A stretch of 64,000 nucleotides of DNA from Thiorhodovibrio frisius. Lineage in GTDB: Bacteria > Pseudomonadota > Gammaproteobacteria > Chromatiales > Chromatiaceae. How positions within the stretch are numbered: position 1 is the first letter of the stretch; each line of letters starts with the position of its first letter. The stretch lies in assembly GCF_033954835.1 (NCBI RefSeq), contig NZ_CP121471.1, positions 5,140,501 through 5,204,500 of the forward strand. Direction: 5' to 3'. Of the stretch, positions 33,790-42,965 are shown piece after piece. The position numbers and the translations under genes are program-made. Below the pieces are notes generated by a model. It searched no databases. It worked only from the letters and a program-made list of their open reading frames with translations, and was not told the DNA's origin.

Positions 33790-34705
33790 CCCGAAGAACG
33801 ACTACGTCTTCAAACGGCTGTTCGTCCGCGCTCCAGAGCTTTTGGTCGCCCTCATCAACGCCGTCCGCGTCGGCGAAGGCGCGCCCATTTCCCGCGTGAT
33901 CATCCGTAACTCCGCCATCGACGGTGAGGAACTGGGCAACAAAAGTATTGCTCTCGATATCCTCGCGGAAGACGAGCACGGCCGGCGCTACGACATCGAA
34001 ATGCAGGTTCGCCTGCATCCCGCCCTGAGCGTGCGTAACCTGTTCTACCTTGCCAAGGTCTATGCGCAACAACTGAAGATCGGTGAAGATTACAGCCAAG
34101 CGCGGCCCGTCATCGGCATCCACCTGGTCGACTTTGAACTTTTCACACAGACCCAACACCAACGCCAACAAGCCCACTGGCGGTTCGAGTTCCGCGATCG
34201 CCACCAGCCAACTGTCCGCTTGAGCGAGCAACTCATCCTGCACATCATCGAACTGCCCAAGGCTGACCGGCTTGGCCTGACTGAGCGTCAGGAAAGCGAC
34301 CTCCATGCCTGGGTCAAATTCTTCAAACATTGGAAGGAGCAAACCACCATGAGCGTCCTCGACTCCGCCCCCGTCCAACAGGCCTGGAGCGACCTCCAAC
34401 GCATCAGCGCCGATGAAGAAGAACGCTACAAAGCCCTGGCACGCGAACGCGCCCTCAGTGATGCCGTCACTGAACGCAACTTCGCCCTGCGCGAAGGTCG
34501 GCGTGAAGGCCAGCGCGAAGGCCGGCGCGAAGGCCAGCGCGAAGGCCAAGCCGCGGTCCTTAAGCGCCAACTCACCAAACGGTTCGGCCCGCTCGACGAC
34601 AGCATCGAAGCGCGCCTAAAACAAGCCACCCAGGAACAACTCGAGCACTGGAGTGACCGCATCCTCGACGCCCCCACCCTCGGCGCGGTCTTCGATCCGC
34701 ATTAA
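33755..34705 (+). CDS. Rpn-family PD-(D/E)XK nuclease, only intact copy (D)
   Basis: This 316-residue protein matches the Rpn recombination-promoting nuclease/putative transposase family. The N-terminus has LLDPKNDYVFKRLFV; the catalytic core has ALDILAEDEHGRRYDIEMQ with D68, E82 and Q84. The middle has YAQQLKIGEDYSQARPVIGIHLVDF. An EGRREGQ-type linker of tandem repeats and a DUF4351-like C-terminus follow. An internal AAGGAG nine bases before ATG 34349 could give a 118-residue C-terminal protein equal to copies A-C. Rpn proteins in E. coli are DNA endonucleases that can be toxic and antiphage, held in check by such an internal product. ATG 33755 is chosen as the first ATG; a TTG lies at 33743. 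Confidence 0.85.
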   Translation: MPPSDTAPDLLDPKNDYVFKRLFVRAPELLVALINAVRVGEGAPISRVIIRNSAIDGEELGNKSIALDILAEDEHGRRYDIEMQVRLHPALSVRNLFYLAKVYAQQLKIGEDYSQARPVIGIHLVDFELFTQTQHQRQQAHWRFEFRDRHQPTVRLSEQLILHIIELPKADRLGLTERQESDLHAWVKFFKHWKEQTTMSVLDSAPVQQAWSDLQRISADEEERYKALARERALSDAVTERNFALREGRREGQREGRREGQREGQAAVLKRQLTKRFGPLDDSIEARLKQATQEQLEHWSDRILDAPTLGAVFDPH

Positions 34706-35098
34706 GGCCGGGCGACGCCTCTGGGACCAGCCGGAGAGCGCCGCCTCCTCGGCGGTCACCTTGAAAAACAAGGCTTGATGCGCTGGGTTGGCCGTGACGA
34801 TGAGCGGACGGAGCCACTTCTTCCGCCATCCAGTATCGCGCACCCAAAAAAGACGGAGATCCGCGCGACAAAACTTCACCTGAAATCCACAAAAATCGTC
34901 CATCAATTTGATTTTCCGCATCTAGCCAGCCCGACAATCCGCGCTATGCTTAGACAAGACAACCACCGCGACCAAATCGCGCAGCCTGGGTGCGGCCTTC
35001 AGCCCCGGAGCTCGCGCCCCGCCCCCCCCCTAAAGCAAGGGCCGCTCGCGTCGATAACCCTAAAGCGACCCCGCAGAACGTAAACGCAAAACCAACCC
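34706..35098. other. Spacer between Rpn copy D and the glycosyltransferase-like gene
   Basis: The first 245 bases repeat the spacer after copy B. The rest holds a run of nine C (35022-35030) and the remnant frame ending PPLKQGPLASITLKRPRRT at 35083. No functional gene supported. Confidence 0.5.
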
Positions 35099-37492
35099 AT
35101 GGCGCAACCCCTCAACTTTCAGCCCATCTCCCTACAGCAAACGCTCTGGGACCAAAAGCAGCTGGAAGCCCTGTGCGCCCCGCGCATCATGCCGCCGTGG
35201 GAGAAATACCACGCCAACGACAACTACGGCTTTGCCACCATCCTCAAGGCCTACAGCGGCCACCCATTCGACAAACCGCTCCCCGTGCTGCTCACCCACG
35301 GCGTCTACTTCGACGACCAGCGCCTCTACGACATGGAACGCCAATGCGGCCTGCCCGGCGTCATGAGCTACCCGGACTTTCGCACGAAGCTCTGGCGGGA
35401 GAAGACCGACCTGCGCGTCATCCCATCTGCCTCGCCACTGCTCTATGCGCAACGGCTGATGGACCAGCACTTCGGCCCCCCGATGCCAGAAGCCCGCAGC
35501 GGCACCATCTACTTCCTGCCGCACTCCACCGGCCACATCAAACGCGAGATCGACCTCGACCAGGTCATCACCAAGCTCAAGCAATATTGCCAGCAACAAC
35601 AAAAAGCCGGCCACAACCACCTGCTGCCGCTGTCCGTCTGCATCCACTGGCAAGACACCCAGCGTGGCAAACACCTACCCTTTAAAAGGGCCGGCCTCCC
35701 CGTCATCAGCGCCGGCCACCTCAGCGACCCAGACTTCATCTTCCGCCTGCTCCACTTGCTGCGCCTGAGCAACCTCACCCTCGGCGCCTTCCCCGGCGGC
35801 CACGTCTTCGCCTCCCTCGTCGCCGGCGTCCCCTTCATCGCCTGGGAACCCGCCAAAGCCGTCGCCGAAATCTCCACCGAATTCAAAAACGTCCTCGGCA
35901 GCCAGCGCAGCCCTGACCTCTCCGCGCGGTTAAATCATTGGGAAAGTCTCTTCCAGCCAGAACAAGACCCCGCTGAAGCCCCAACCCCATACCAGCCCAT
36001 CACGGCAGCCCAGGAAGGCTTCGTCGACATGATGCTCGGCCGCGAAGATCTAATCGGCCCAGATGAACTCTTCGCGCAACTGCGCTCCTTCGGCTATCCC
36101 TACATGTCCGCAGAGAGCCGCCAAGCTCTCGACGAGCATTTCCGCAAACGCTACGCAGAAAACCCAGAAGTAACAGACTGCTTCGCCCGTCTCGCCGAAG
36201 GGTTCGCTCAGCTTAAAAACTGGCCCGCCGCCTTCGATCTGATCGCGAAGGATCGCCAACTCGAACGCCTCACACCGCATGCCGAATTGCGCAGCGCGCA
36301 ATGGCTGCAACGCATGGGACGCGAAAGCGATGCCCTTGATTGTGTTCGTCAAGCTTATACCAAAGATCCCAGGTTGCAAGACGGTTTTGCCATGCTGTCA
36401 CAGGAGGCAATCCGGCTCCGGGACTGGCGCAAGGCTCAGTATTTGCTTGATCAGGATGCGGCAGCCGGTCGGCTCTCACTAAACTACGGTCTCAGTTATG
36501 CACAAGTCTTGGTGCGTAACGGTGAAAATGAACGAGCGCACCATTGGATGGCACGCGCCCAAGCAGAAAATCTGTGCCAGGAAAAAGATTGGGTGGATTT
36601 GTGGTGGATAAAAATGGCAACGCGGGATTATGAAGGCGCCATCGCGCTGGCGCGACGCGATCTAGAAGCCGGACGGTTGTCGTTGGAGGGACAGTGGCAA
36701 CTGGCTGAGTTGTATGAACGATGCGGAGAAACCGAGCAGGCGATTGCGTTGGTGGAGTCGGTCTATGCTGAAAATCACAAAGCGAAAGACTGGTTTGCCC
36801 GTTTGGGGTGGGAAAAAGGAGCGCAAATGGCGGATTGGGAGTCAGCACACGATTGGTTTTTGCGCGACATGAATCAGGGGCGATTGAGCGTGAATTGGAA
36901 GAGCGTGTTTGCCCGTATCAAGGCCAGTTTGGATCAATGGGATGAAGCCTTCGCATTGATTGCAACCGCTTATGCCGAGGATCCCAATCTGACAGGCGGC
37001 TATACGTCCCTTGGTTGGTGGGGGTATCGATTGGGCCGTGGCTTACCTTTTTGCCGCGAACAATATCAGCGCGATCAGACGTTAAAGCGAGAACCGCCAA
37101 ACCAGGATCTTTTTGACAGTTTAATGGAAACTGCGAGTGGGAAGGTGCTTTCTTGGGAGTCATACCAGAAATACGCATCTCATCATAGTCATCTCATCGC
37201 TATCGGGTATCTGATTTTTGCTCAAGGGTATATTGAATTAGCCGCGCGGCTCATGGCTTTAAAATACGATCAAGGGGAGATGGCGCCGGTATGGTGGCCA
37301 ACCTATGCGCTTATCCTGCAATCGGCTCAACAAAACGAACAGGCGAATACAGTAATCGACGCCATCGAAGCCCACCACTCACCGAAAGATATGATTTTGA
37401 TTGGCGAGTGCGTCAAACCCAAAGCCCGCCTGACGGTCGCCGAACTGCGTACCTGGCTGAACACTCATATCAGCGAATCAGAACATCCATGA
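35099..37492 (+). CDS. Glycosyltransferase-like protein with C-terminal TPR-type helices
   Basis: This 797-residue protein has an N-terminal domain of about 290 residues that I cannot name: WEKYHANDNYGFATILKAYS, VLLTHGVYFDDQRLYDMERQ, FLPHSTGHIKREIDLDQVITK, then FPGGHVFASLVAGVPFIAWEP, which looks like the C-terminal half of a GT-B fold. From about 330 onward it is a row of TPR-like pairs (DWFARLGWEKGAQMADWESA). The first third is GC-rich like the upstream mosaic; from about 36.3 kb codon usage shifts to that of the polysaccharide island, suggesting a chimera. Fragments of its 5' part occur at 30711 and 33664. It overlaps the next gene by four bases (ATGA) and heads the polysaccharide operon. 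Confidence 0.6.
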   Translation: MAQPLNFQPISLQQTLWDQKQLEALCAPRIMPPWEKYHANDNYGFATILKAYSGHPFDKPLPVLLTHGVYFDDQRLYDMERQCGLPGVMSYPDFRTKLWREKTDLRVIPSASPLLYAQRLMDQHFGPPMPEARSGTIYFLPHSTGHIKREIDLDQVITKLKQYCQQQQKAGHNHLLPLSVCIHWQDTQRGKHLPFKRAGLPVISAGHLSDPDFIFRLLHLLRLSNLTLGAFPGGHVFASLVAGVPFIAWEPAKAVAEISTEFKNVLGSQRSPDLSARLNHWESLFQPEQDPAEAPTPYQPITAAQEGFVDMMLGREDLIGPDELFAQLRSFGYPYMSAESRQALDEHFRKRYAENPEVTDCFARLAEGFAQLKNWPAAFDLIAKDRQLERLTPHAELRSAQWLQRMGRESDALDCVRQAYTKDPRLQDGFAMLSQEAIRLRDWRKAQYLLDQDAAAGRLSLNYGLSYAQVLVRNGENERAHHWMARAQAENLCQEKDWVDLWWIKMATRDYEGAIALARRDLEAGRLSLEGQWQLAELYERCGETEQAIALVESVYAENHKAKDWFARLGWEKGAQMADWESAHDWFLRDMNQGRLSVNWKSVFARIKASLDQWDEAFALIATAYAEDPNLTGGYTSLGWWGYRLGRGLPFCREQYQRDQTLKREPPNQDLFDSLMETASGKVLSWESYQKYASHHSHLIAIGYLIFAQGYIELAARLMALKYDQGEMAPVWWPTYALILQSAQQNEQANTVIDAIEAHHSPKDMILIGECVKPKARLTVAELRTWLNTHISESEHP

Positions 37493-37986
37493 TTGAAAGC
37501 CTTTTCAGCGCCATTCTTCCGTGGATACTGCAAAAGGGCACCGACCAGCGTCAGAACTCCATCGAGTTTCAAAATGCACAGCTTGCGATTCGCGAAGCGG
37601 TCAACCGCGAACTGCGCAGCAATCGCGCTTTAATCGACGAATTTCTTGAAAGAGCCGATGGCGATGGGCAAGTTGCATGCAAACTTGCCGACGAGCTATC
37701 GTTTACTGCCATGGAGCGGATTGAACAATCGATGATTCCGCTTGCTATCCTGTTTGCTTGCCCGCAGCCGCCGCAGTCCAGAGAACCGCAACCACAATTT
37801 CAGAACTGGTCTGCGCAACTAAATACCGAGGCTTTCTGGATTGAACGTATTTACCTGCGTTTGCGCATCCTGCGTGCGCGTTGGCGCGCCGGCCAAAAAT
37901 ACCAGGAAAACAGCATGCGTTACATCCAATGGTTGATCGCGGCATGGCTTGCGAATGCCAACGACAAGGAACGTTCGTCATCGTGA
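37489..37986 (+). CDS. Hypothetical helical protein of the polysaccharide operon
   Basis: A 165-residue protein I do not recognise. It begins MIESLFSAILPWILQKGTDQ and is predominantly helical with many glutamines and arginines; no catalytic motif or membrane helix is clear. The ATG overlaps the stop of the preceding gene (ATGA), and its own stop overlaps the kdnB-like GTG, so it is translated as part of the operon. A role in sugar assembly is inferred only from position. Confidence 0.6.
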   Translation: MIESLFSAILPWILQKGTDQRQNSIEFQNAQLAIREAVNRELRSNRALIDEFLERADGDGQVACKLADELSFTAMERIEQSMIPLAILFACPQPPQSREPQPQFQNWSAQLNTEAFWIERIYLRLRILRARWRAGQKYQENSMRYIQWLIAAWLANANDKERSSS

Positions 37987-39089
37987 ACATACTTGAAACC
38001 GGCATCAAAAATGTTCGTAACGCGACTCGCTATAGCATAGGTGCGGGAGCGTTGGCTGATTTACCAAAGGTACTGGCAAACCGTCGCGCTCAAGCAACGG
38101 GTTCCGTTGTTTACTTTATTGATGAATTTTTCAGGACGTCGCAACAGCTGATCGACCGACTCGCCATACAGCCGGCAGATCAACTTATCTTCGTTGCTAG
38201 CAAAAAAGAGGAACCCAGCACCGACGGTATTGACGGTATTGTCGCTGATCTACGCGGTCAGTTAACACAAAACCCGTGCGCTATTGTTGGGATGGGGGGC
38301 GGCAGTACCATGGATACCGCCAAAGCTGTGGCAAATTTGCTCACAAATGGCGGACGCGCCGAGGATTACCAGGGCTGGGATTTGGTGAAAGTGCCTGGAA
38401 TCTATAAAATCGCTGTCCCTACTCTCTCGGGCACGGGTGCGGAGGCCACCCGTACCTGCGTCATGACGAACGCGCGCAACGGGTTAAAGCTGGGTATGAA
38501 CAGCGATTATACCGTTTATGACGAGATCGTGCTGGATCCTGATCTTCCAGCCAGCGCCCCGCGCGACCAGTATTTTTACACGGGAATTGATGCCTATATC
38601 CACTGCTTCGAGGCATTGGCCGGCCATTACCGTAACGCTATTGGCGACGCCTTCTCGCGCGAGACGCTCAATCTCTGTCGTCAAGTCTTTTTGCAGGAAG
38701 ATATGATGAGCGCCGCCCATCGCGAACAGCTTATGGTGGCCTCTTACCTGGGTGGCTGTGCAATCGCAACCAGTTATGTCGGTCTCGTGCATCCCTTCTC
38801 CGCCGGATTGAGCGTAGTGCTCGGAATTCGGCACTGTCTCGCCAACTGCCTTGTCATGCACGCGATGGAACCCTGGTATCCGCGCGAATACGAGGAGTTC
38901 TGGCGCATGGCAGAACATCAAGGCATCGAGATACCAACGGGCATTGGTCGCGATTTGACACCAGATCAATATCAAGCGCTCTACGAAGCAACCATGATCC
39001 ACGAAAAACCACTCACAAACGCGCTGGGCGAGCACTTTCGCGATATCCTGACTCCAGAATGCGTGACCAACATCTTTAGCCAGATGTAG
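37983..39089 (+). CDS. kdnB: Iron-containing alcohol dehydrogenase, KdnB-like (Kdo 8-oxidase)
   Basis: This 368-residue protein has group III metal-dependent alcohol dehydrogenase features: GMGGGSTMDTAKAVANL for NAD binding, PTLSGTGAEATRTCVM, and the metal ligands in DAYIHCFEAL and the histidines of LVHPFSAGL and GIRHCLANCLVMH. It is closest in layout to KdnB of Shewanella, which oxidises C8 of Kdo before KdnA transaminates it. The next gene is a KdnA-like aminotransferase and a CMP-Kdo synthetase-like gene is at 56 kb, which supports this reading. GTG 37983 overlaps the previous stop (GTGA). Confidence 0.8.
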   Translation: MNILETGIKNVRNATRYSIGAGALADLPKVLANRRAQATGSVVYFIDEFFRTSQQLIDRLAIQPADQLIFVASKKEEPSTDGIDGIVADLRGQLTQNPCAIVGMGGGSTMDTAKAVANLLTNGGRAEDYQGWDLVKVPGIYKIAVPTLSGTGAEATRTCVMTNARNGLKLGMNSDYTVYDEIVLDPDLPASAPRDQYFYTGIDAYIHCFEALAGHYRNAIGDAFSRETLNLCRQVFLQEDMMSAAHREQLMVASYLGGCAIATSYVGLVHPFSAGLSVVLGIRHCLANCLVMHAMEPWYPREYEEFWRMAEHQGIEIPTGIGRDLTPDQYQALYEATMIHEKPLTNALGEHFRDILTPECVTNIFSQM

Positions 39090-40271
39090 ATGCAATTTTC
39101 AATTCCTTTTAGCGGTCGCGCACATCTCTACACGGATGAAGAGATCGCGCTCGTTGCCGCCACGGCGCGGGAATCCGTGCCGCTAACACAAGGCTATTAC
39201 TTGAATGCCTTCGAGTCCGCGTTCAAGATATATACCGGTGCCAAGCATGCCTTTGCCGTTTCCAACGCCACTGCAGCGCTGGAGATGGCCGCCCAACTTT
39301 GTCTGTTCCAACCCGGCGACGAGGTCATCGTTCCCGCACATACGTTCACCGCTTCAGCCTATCCGTTTGTGAAACAAGGCGCTCGCATTGTTTGGGCGGA
39401 CTTCCACCCGGCTACCCGCGTTATCACCGCCGACACCATCGCGGCTTGCCTAACAGCGCGAACCAAAGCCATTGTCGTGGTGCATCTCTATGGCTACGGG
39501 GCTGACATGCCCGCGATCATGGCGCTTGCCCGTCAACATGGATTGCTTGTTATTGAGGATGCCGCGCAAGCACTTGGCGTTCGCATTCAAGAACATCATG
39601 CGGGTACGTTTGGCGACTTTGGTGCTTTTTCTTTCCATTCGCACAAAAACCTCTCCACGCTTGGCGAGGGTGGCATGCTCACCGTTCAGGAAGACGGCAT
39701 TGCTGCCCTGATTCCCATGCTGCGCCACAATGGTCATTGCGGTTTTGCTGATCAACGCGAGGATTATTGGATTCCCGCCATGGGCAATGTTGATCTTCCC
39801 GAATGGCGTGGATACTCTCTTATGCCCAACAATGTTTGCCTGGGAGAGGTCGAATGTGCGCTCGGCGCCAAATTGCTCGAACGTGCCGATCGGATCAATC
39901 GCGAAAAACGCGAACGGGCGCTGGCTGTTATCGCAGCACTGTCCGACATTCCCGAACTAACCTTTCATTGCGTAACAAACGAGCGCCATAACTACCATTT
40001 GCTCGTTGCGCGTATCGCTCATGGTTGGCGCGACGCTTTTATCCGCACGATGGCGAATCAACATCGCATCCAATGCATTGTGCAATATTGCCCACTCTAC
40101 CGCTATCCGCTTTACCGAAAACTCGGCTTTGGTGCCGCCACCTGCCCCAATACCGATGACTTTTTCGATAACATGGTTTCCTTCCCCTTTCACCATGCGC
40201 TTTTACCCCAGGATCTGGAAACCATTGTCAGCGCAACACGCGGCACCATCGAAACGCTGCGCACTCAATAA
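39090..40271 (+). CDS. kdnA: DegT/DnrJ/EryC1 aminotransferase, KdnA-like (8-amino-Kdo synthesis)
   Basis: This 393-residue PLP enzyme shows the sugar-aminotransferase signatures: FAVSNATAALEMAAQL, EVIVPAHTFTASAYP, VIEDAAQALGVR and the PLP-lysine in FSFHSHKNLSTLGEGGML. Coming right after the KdnB-like dehydrogenase, with its ATG touching the previous stop, it most likely transaminates the C8 aldehyde of oxidised Kdo to give 8-amino-3,8-dideoxy-octulosonate. A different keto-sugar substrate is possible, since DegT enzymes vary widely. Confidence 0.8.
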   Translation: MQFSIPFSGRAHLYTDEEIALVAATARESVPLTQGYYLNAFESAFKIYTGAKHAFAVSNATAALEMAAQLCLFQPGDEVIVPAHTFTASAYPFVKQGARIVWADFHPATRVITADTIAACLTARTKAIVVVHLYGYGADMPAIMALARQHGLLVIEDAAQALGVRIQEHHAGTFGDFGAFSFHSHKNLSTLGEGGMLTVQEDGIAALIPMLRHNGHCGFADQREDYWIPAMGNVDLPEWRGYSLMPNNVCLGEVECALGAKLLERADRINREKRERALAVIAALSDIPELTFHCVTNERHNYHLLVARIAHGWRDAFIRTMANQHRIQCIVQYCPLYRYPLYRKLGFGAATCPNTDDFFDNMVSFPFHHALLPQDLETIVSATRGTIETLRTQ

Positions 40272-40278
40272 TCCACCA

Positions 40279-41922
40279 ATGTCCGCGTCATCTGATCTAG
40301 CCATTCTCATTCCGGCCATTAAGAAAAACGTCGCATTTGCGGACGACTTGGTCAAAAAATTGGCAGGCGTATCGCTGATTCAACGCGCCATCGACAAAGC
40401 TGTAACCGCTTTCTCCCTGGAATCCTTATGGGTGTTGACCGATTCCGAAGAAATTCGTTTGATTGCTGATCGCAACGGGGCCGCTTGCCTGTATGAACCG
40501 ACGCTGCATTTCGATACGTTCAATCAAACCAGTCGATTATTACTATTAGATCAAATTCCCGCCACGAAGCGCGATTTTTTAATTTTATCTCCTTATGTAC
40601 CACTCATCGGTATCGAACAACTCCAACAAGCCTATTGTTATTATGTGACTATCCATGCTGAAATGTTGGTGCCCGTGTTACGCGCCACGCAACAGCTTTA
40701 TTCGCCTTGGCCGCGCACCATGGCGCAAACATTGCATTCCAATGTCGAGCATACGCTTGTCTGCGAGTCGCGCGCCTTTGTTATCGCTGCAAGGAATTTG
40801 CTCGATCAACCCAACAAACGCCAGGCACTGCCGACGGCCTATCCCATGGAAGGCCGTCTTCTGGAAATTCGTGGCTATGAAGATTGGTGGCTGTGCGAAA
40901 AACTGCTGAATCGCCGTCGCATCGTCTTTCGCGTAATTGGCAATAAAGCAGTTGGCATGGGACATATTTTCCGTGCCCTAACGCTGGCACACGAAATTAC
41001 CGATCATGAAATTCGTTTTGTCTGCGATACGGATAGCAGCATCGCCGCCAATAAATTGGCAGGCTACGACTATTGGCTGGGCGTTTATGCACCCGAAAAG
41101 ATTGAACAAGCTATCATCGACTTACAGCCAGACTTGGTGATCAACGACATTCTTAACACGCAAGCCAGTGCTATTCGACGCCTGCAAGCGCATAAAATTC
41201 TTGTCCTTAATTTCGAGGATCTTGGCTCGGGTGCAGCCATAGCCGATCTAACCATCAACGATCTTTACGATAAACCGCAATGCCTAGGCGCAAACATCCT
41301 TTGGGGACATAAATATTTTTTTGTGCGCGATGAATTCAACGACGCTCAGCCGCAAAAATTTGCCGAACAGGTCAGTCGGTTGCTCATTGCCTTCGGAGGT
41401 ACCGATCCCAACCATTTCACTCAAATCATATTAAACAGGGTAGCGCCATACTGCATCCAACAGGGGATTGCCATTGATATCGTGACGGGCGAAGGCTACG
41501 ATGCGCTTGATGCCCTGCAAGCTCAAATCGCGTCTTACCCACAAGCCGAAATCGTTTGTACTCATGGGACAGGGGTGATCACTCAGATTATGGAACGCTG
41601 TCAGCTTGCGATCGTCTCGAATGGCAGAACGGTTTACGAACTGGCGCACATGAACATCCCAGCGCTCGTCATTCCGCACCATCAGCGAGAAAAAACCCAT
41701 GGCTTTGCCTGTCCAGCCAATGGTTTTATCCCTATTGACCTCGATGGCGGTGAAGGTGATGCGAAGCGGCTTTGCCAGGCGCTCGCACGCCTTGTTGAGG
41801 ATTGCGAATATCGGCGCACGTTGTTCGAGTGCGTTTTGCCGCACCAATTCTGCACCAATAAACATCAGGTCATAAAAATAATTTTAACGCTCCTCGAATT
41901 CAATAAACATCAACCATCGTGA
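40279..41922 (+). CDS. Fusion of a cytidylyltransferase-like domain and a PseG-like domain
   Basis: This 547-residue protein has an N-terminal NTP-transferase fold (about 1-205: LAILIPAIKKN, LWVLTDSEEIRLIADRNGA) and a C-terminal PseG-like glycosyl hydrolase/GT-B domain (about 210-545: NKAVGMGHIFRALTLA, LLIAFGGTDPNHFT, IVSNGRTVYELAHMNIPALVI). The usual CMP-sialate synthetase loop (ARGGSK...KN) is missing; LILIPAIKKNVAFAD stands in its place, so the transferase half may be altered or inactive. Similar fusions occur in pseudaminic or legionaminic acid clusters. It ends in a GTGA overlap with the sulfotransferase gene. Confidence 0.75.
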   Translation: MSASSDLAILIPAIKKNVAFADDLVKKLAGVSLIQRAIDKAVTAFSLESLWVLTDSEEIRLIADRNGAACLYEPTLHFDTFNQTSRLLLLDQIPATKRDFLILSPYVPLIGIEQLQQAYCYYVTIHAEMLVPVLRATQQLYSPWPRTMAQTLHSNVEHTLVCESRAFVIAARNLLDQPNKRQALPTAYPMEGRLLEIRGYEDWWLCEKLLNRRRIVFRVIGNKAVGMGHIFRALTLAHEITDHEIRFVCDTDSSIAANKLAGYDYWLGVYAPEKIEQAIIDLQPDLVINDILNTQASAIRRLQAHKILVLNFEDLGSGAAIADLTINDLYDKPQCLGANILWGHKYFFVRDEFNDAQPQKFAEQVSRLLIAFGGTDPNHFTQIILNRVAPYCIQQGIAIDIVTGEGYDALDALQAQIASYPQAEIVCTHGTGVITQIMERCQLAIVSNGRTVYELAHMNIPALVIPHHQREKTHGFACPANGFIPIDLDGGEGDAKRLCQALARLVEDCEYRRTLFECVLPHQFCTNKHQVIKIILTLLEFNKHQPS

Positions 41923-42965
41923 AAAAGCTCAAGCTATTATTTCATGTTGGCTTCGGCAAAACGGCAACAACATGGCTTCAGCGCCAAATTTTCCCAAATT
42001 TGGAAAACTGTCTGTATCTTGGCAAAAAGGGCTTTAACGACCTGATGTACAGCCGGGAATTTCATCATTTACATTATCGTCTGTTCGAACCGCTGCATAG
42101 CTTAAAACGCTATCGCAGCCGCAATTCCGAAAGCCTGGTGGAAAATTATGTTGCCGCCATGGAACAATTGATTCGGAAACGTTTCTTCTTACCCTCCTCA
42201 GGTACTGTCGTAATATCCAACGAAAGCATTCTCGGCTATGGTGGTTACAATGCCGAACTCAATTTGCTACTCCTGTATCGTGTCGTCAAAAAAATCAAGG
42301 AGAGGCTTGCGGATGATGCCCCGGAAGTTCAGGTTCTCGTTGTTTTTCGCGAGCAGGTTTCATTTTTACAAAGTTACTATGCCTACGATTATGCCCACCA
42401 AAAATATCAGCATCGAAACATTGATCGGTTTATTGAATATGGGCTGATACACCATCATGAAGATGTCTTTGGTCAGCTATGGGTTGATGAAATTATGGAG
42501 CTGATCGAAGATTTATTACCCCATGATCAAATTTGCTTTCTTCCCTACGAATGGTTAAAAATCGATCCAAAAGGCTTTCTAGTCCAAGCAATTGGAGAAT
42601 ATGTCAGCATTGAGCAAATATCAAGTTTGGCTTCTGCACCGAAGGAAAATGTCAACCGTGACACAAGAGATTATAATTATCTGCGTGATACTTCATTGAT
42701 CAGAAAATTATTTTTGCATACTCATTATTATACGCGCTACCTGCCCGGAAGGACGCAAAGGATGGTTGCAAAAGAGCTAAGGCGTCTTCAAAACCAGCCA
42801 ATAATGCAACATCTCCAGCAACCAGTAATAAAGGGTGCGATAAAAATGAACGAACACCAACGCAAGGCGATTCGTGCTTTATATTGTGAATCCAACACGC
42901 GCACGGCAAGGAAATTAAACAGAGATTTAGGGGCGCTTGGTTACGCCACGCAAGAAACACCATGA
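41919..42965 (+). CDS. Sulfotransferase-like protein
   Basis: This 348-residue protein begins LKLLFHVGFGKTATTWLQRQI, the PAPS 5'-phosphosulfate loop of sulfotransferases (GxxKTxTTxLQ). VVFREQVSFLQSYYAYDYAH follows at the position of the 3'-phosphate-binding R/S motif. It probably sulfates a sugar of the surface glycan. The GTG start overlaps the previous stop; the end overlaps the next ATG by four bases. Confidence 0.75.
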   Translation: MKKLKLLFHVGFGKTATTWLQRQIFPNLENCLYLGKKGFNDLMYSREFHHLHYRLFEPLHSLKRYRSRNSESLVENYVAAMEQLIRKRFFLPSSGTVVISNESILGYGGYNAELNLLLLYRVVKKIKERLADDAPEVQVLVVFREQVSFLQSYYAYDYAHQKYQHRNIDRFIEYGLIHHHEDVFGQLWVDEIMELIEDLLPHDQICFLPYEWLKIDPKGFLVQAIGEYVSIEQISSLASAPKENVNRDTRDYNYLRDTSLIRKLFLHTHYYTRYLPGRTQRMVAKELRRLQNQPIMQHLQQPVIKGAIKMNEHQRKAIRALYCESNTRTARKLNRDLGALGYATQETP

